Shown here piece by piece: positions 62,496 to 64,000 of a stretch of 64,000 nt of DNA (the stretch's first letter is position 1; each line of letters begins with the position of its first letter). Below the pieces are notes generated by a model. That model had not been told where the DNA came from, ran no database searches, and was given only the letters and a program-made list of their open reading frames with translations. The stretch spans positions 248,001-312,000 of the forward strand of contig NZ_WKJN01000002.1 of the NCBI RefSeq assembly GCF_009674495.1. Reading direction: 5' to 3'. The stretch comes from Duganella alba. Its GTDB lineage: Bacteria > Pseudomonadota > Gammaproteobacteria > Burkholderiales > Burkholderiaceae_D. A program made the position numbers and the translations under genes.

Positions 62496-64000
62496 ACGCC
62501 CTCAGCAACCTGAAGCTGCCGCCATGGCTGCAAGGCATGGCCAACGCGAAAAACAAGGGCAGCATCGCGGCGCCTATCCTGATCGTCATGCTGCTGGCGA
62601 TGATGATCCTGCCGTTGCCGGCGTTTGTGCTGGATATGTTCTTCAGCTTTAACATCGCGCTGGCGGTGATCGTGCTGCTGACCTCGCTGTACACGGTGAA
62701 GCCGCTCGATTTCATGTCCTTCCCGACCATCCTGCTGGTGTCGACCATGCTGCGCCTGTCGCTGAACGTGGCCTCGACCCGCGTGGTGCTGACCGAGGGC
62801 CACACCGGCGCCGACGCGGCCGGCAAGGTGATCGAGGCTTTCGGCCACTTCCTGATCGGCGGTAACTACACGGTCGGTATCGTGGTGTTCGTGATTTTGA
62901 CCATCATTAACTTTGTGGTCGTGACCAAGGGCGCCGGCCGTATCGCCGAGGTGGGCGCGCGGTTCGCCCTGGATGCGATGCCGGGCAAGCAGATGGCGAT
63001 CGACGCCGACCTGAACGCCGGCCTGATCGGTGAAGCCGACGCCAAGAAGCGCCGCAGCGAAGTGTCGATGGAAGCCGAGTTCTACGGCGCCATGGACGGT
63101 GCGTCGAAGTACGTGCGCGGCGATGCGGTGGCCGGCATCCTGGTGACGGTGATTAACGTGGTCGGCGGCCTGCTGGTCGGCCTGATCCAGCACGACATGG
63201 TGTTTGCCGACGCGCTGAAAAACTACACGCTGCTGGCCATCGGTGACGGCCTGGTGGCGCAGATCCCTTCGCTGATCATTTCGATCGCGGCCGGTATCGT
63301 GGTGTCGCGCGTGGCCAGCGACAAGGACATCGGCACGCAGCTGGTGGGCGAACTGTTTTCCAAGCCGGAAGTGCTGTACATCACGGCCGGCATCATCGGC
63401 GGCCTGGGCCTGATTCCGGGCATGCCGAACCTGGTGTTCATCATGCTGGCCGGTACGCTGGGCGGTTCGGCTTACCTGATGTCGAAGAAGAAAGTGGAAA
63501 AAGTGGCGGCCGATACGGCCGCGGCGGAAGCGGCGGCGCCAGCCGCGGCGGCGGCGTCGGAGCAGGAGGAGGCGACCTGGCAGGACATCATGCCGGTCGA
63601 TACGCTGGGCCTGGAAGTGGGCTACCGTCTGATTCCGCTGGTGGACAAGACGCAAGGCGGCGAGCTGCTCAAGCGCATCAAGGGCATCCGCAAGAAGTTC
63701 GCGCAGGAGGTGGGCTTCCTGGCGCCGCCGGTGCACATCCGCGACAACCTGGAATTGAAACCGTCGGCCTACCGCATCGCGCTCAAGGGCGTGGAAGTGG
63801 GCACCGGCGAGGCCTTCAACGGCCAGTTCCTGGCGATCAATCCGGGCATGGCGACCGGCACCTTACAGGGCATGGTCACCACCGATCCGGCCTTCGGCCT
63901 GCCGGCGGTGTGGATCGACGCCAGCCTGCGCGACCAGGCGCAGAGCATGGGCTATACCGTGGTCGATGCCGGCACGGTGGTGGCGACGCATTTGAATCAC
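62492..64000 (+). CDS. flhA: Flagellar export gate protein FlhA (3' end outside window)
   Basis: The first 503 residues of the FlhA export-gate protein (usual length about 690). Eight predicted N-terminal helices include FNIALAVIVLLTSLYTVKPL, the FHIPEP-family region FPTILLVSTMLRLSLNVAST and KGAGRIAEVGARFALDAMPG, the conserved cytoplasmic loop with KQMAIDADLNAGLIGEADA. A flexible Ala/Glu linker (about 340-365) leads to the cytosolic ring domain starting near DTLGLEVGYRLIPLVD. The window ends on a codon boundary inside this domain. It is coupled to flhB by an ATGA overlap. Confidence 0.97.
   Translation, partial: MNALSNLKLPPWLQGMANAKNKGSIAAPILIVMLLAMMILPLPAFVLDMFFSFNIALAVIVLLTSLYTVKPLDFMSFPTILLVSTMLRLSLNVASTRVVLTEGHTGADAAGKVIEAFGHFLIGGNYTVGIVVFVILTIINFVVVTKGAGRIAEVGARFALDAMPGKQMAIDADLNAGLIGEADAKKRRSEVSMEAEFYGAMDGASKYVRGDAVAGILVTVINVVGGLLVGLIQHDMVFADALKNYTLLAIGDGLVAQIPSLIISIAAGIVVSRVASDKDIGTQLVGELFSKPEVLYITAGIIGGLGLIPGMPNLVFIMLAGTLGGSAYLMSKKKVEKVAADTAAAEAAAPAAAAASEQEEATWQDIMPVDTLGLEVGYRLIPLVDKTQGGELLKRIKGIRKKFAQEVGFLAPPVHIRDNLELKPSAYRIALKGVEVGTGEAFNGQFLAINPGMATGTLQGMVTTDPAFGLPAVWIDASLRDQAQSMGYTVVDAGTVVATHLNH

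Overview
The window is a GC-rich, densely packed chromosomal segment from a betaproteobacterium, most likely an Oxalobacteraceae member of the Duganella/Massilia/Janthinobacterium group. The reasons are the gene orders (cysA-cysB, pyrD-bpt-aat, ribF-ileS-lspA-coaBC-dut, rne divergent from rluC), a CqsA/LqsA-type autoinducer synthase with its own kinase and regulator as known from Janthinobacterium sp. HH01, and dispersed GGGGTCTGACCCC palindromes. It reads as core chromosome: there is no phage, integrase, transposase, IS or CRISPR array.

Layout. 1-3.3 kb: end of cysA, cysB and a chemoreceptor. 3.3-10.3 kb (minus): a TonB-dependent receptor, then nudix hydrolase-aat-bpt-pyrD-tas. 10.4 kb: initiator tRNA with clear promoter and terminator. 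10.5-13.8 kb (minus): methyltransferase, MerR/TipAS regulator and three tandem overlapping DUF29 genes. 13.8-16.8 kb: AlkA-type glycosylase, EamA permease, XdhC-family protein. 16.9-24.7 kb (minus): ribF-ileS-lspA-coaBC-dut, an M48-like lipoprotein whose HExxH motif is lost and a small secreted protein; a 42-residue membrane protein lies opposite. 24.7-28.8 kb (minus): tonB-exbB-exbD-exbD-TPR energy-transduction operon. 29.3-34.1 kb (minus): prkA-DUF444-spoVR stress operon. 34.5-38.2 kb: adenine/adenosine deaminase and a large FtsX-type permease. 38.2-41.9 kb: an alpha-hydroxyketone quorum-sensing locus (jqsS-jqsR divergent from jqsA) with a perfect Fnr-type box in the shared promoter region. 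41.9-47.6 kb: truncated globin, rmuC, CoA-transferase, DeoR regulator, MFS transporter. 47.5-52 kb (minus): moaA, a fused mobA-moeA, fetA, fetB. 52-55.2 kb: rne. 55.8-61.2 kb: rluC, HAD phosphatase, Rieske protein, S49 peptidase, a candidate structured RNA, an Fnr-box-linked small gene, an RsuA-type synthase and a FAH-family hydrolase. 61.3-64 kb: flhB and the start of flhA, running off the window.

How the genes fit together. Outer-membrane uptake is represented by a TonB receptor and a complete TonB/ExbB/ExbD motor. Molybdenum cofactor synthesis is concentrated in moaA and mobA-moeA. Two N-end-rule transferases (Aat, Bpt) sit side by side. The quorum-sensing locus carries synthase, membrane kinase and response regulator, so the whole circuit can be read from one place. 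Most adjacent genes within operons overlap by ATGA, suggesting translational coupling.

The most notable items are the quorum-sensing locus with its Fnr-like operator, the mobA-moeA fusion with a TTG start, the DUF29 triplet, a perfect 44-bp inverted repeat with related palindromes at gene ends, a pseudo-protease-like M48 lipoprotein, and a promoter-to-terminator structured transcript candidate near 59.0-59.2 kb. Nothing clearly amounts to a wholly new system; the quorum-sensing family is already described.
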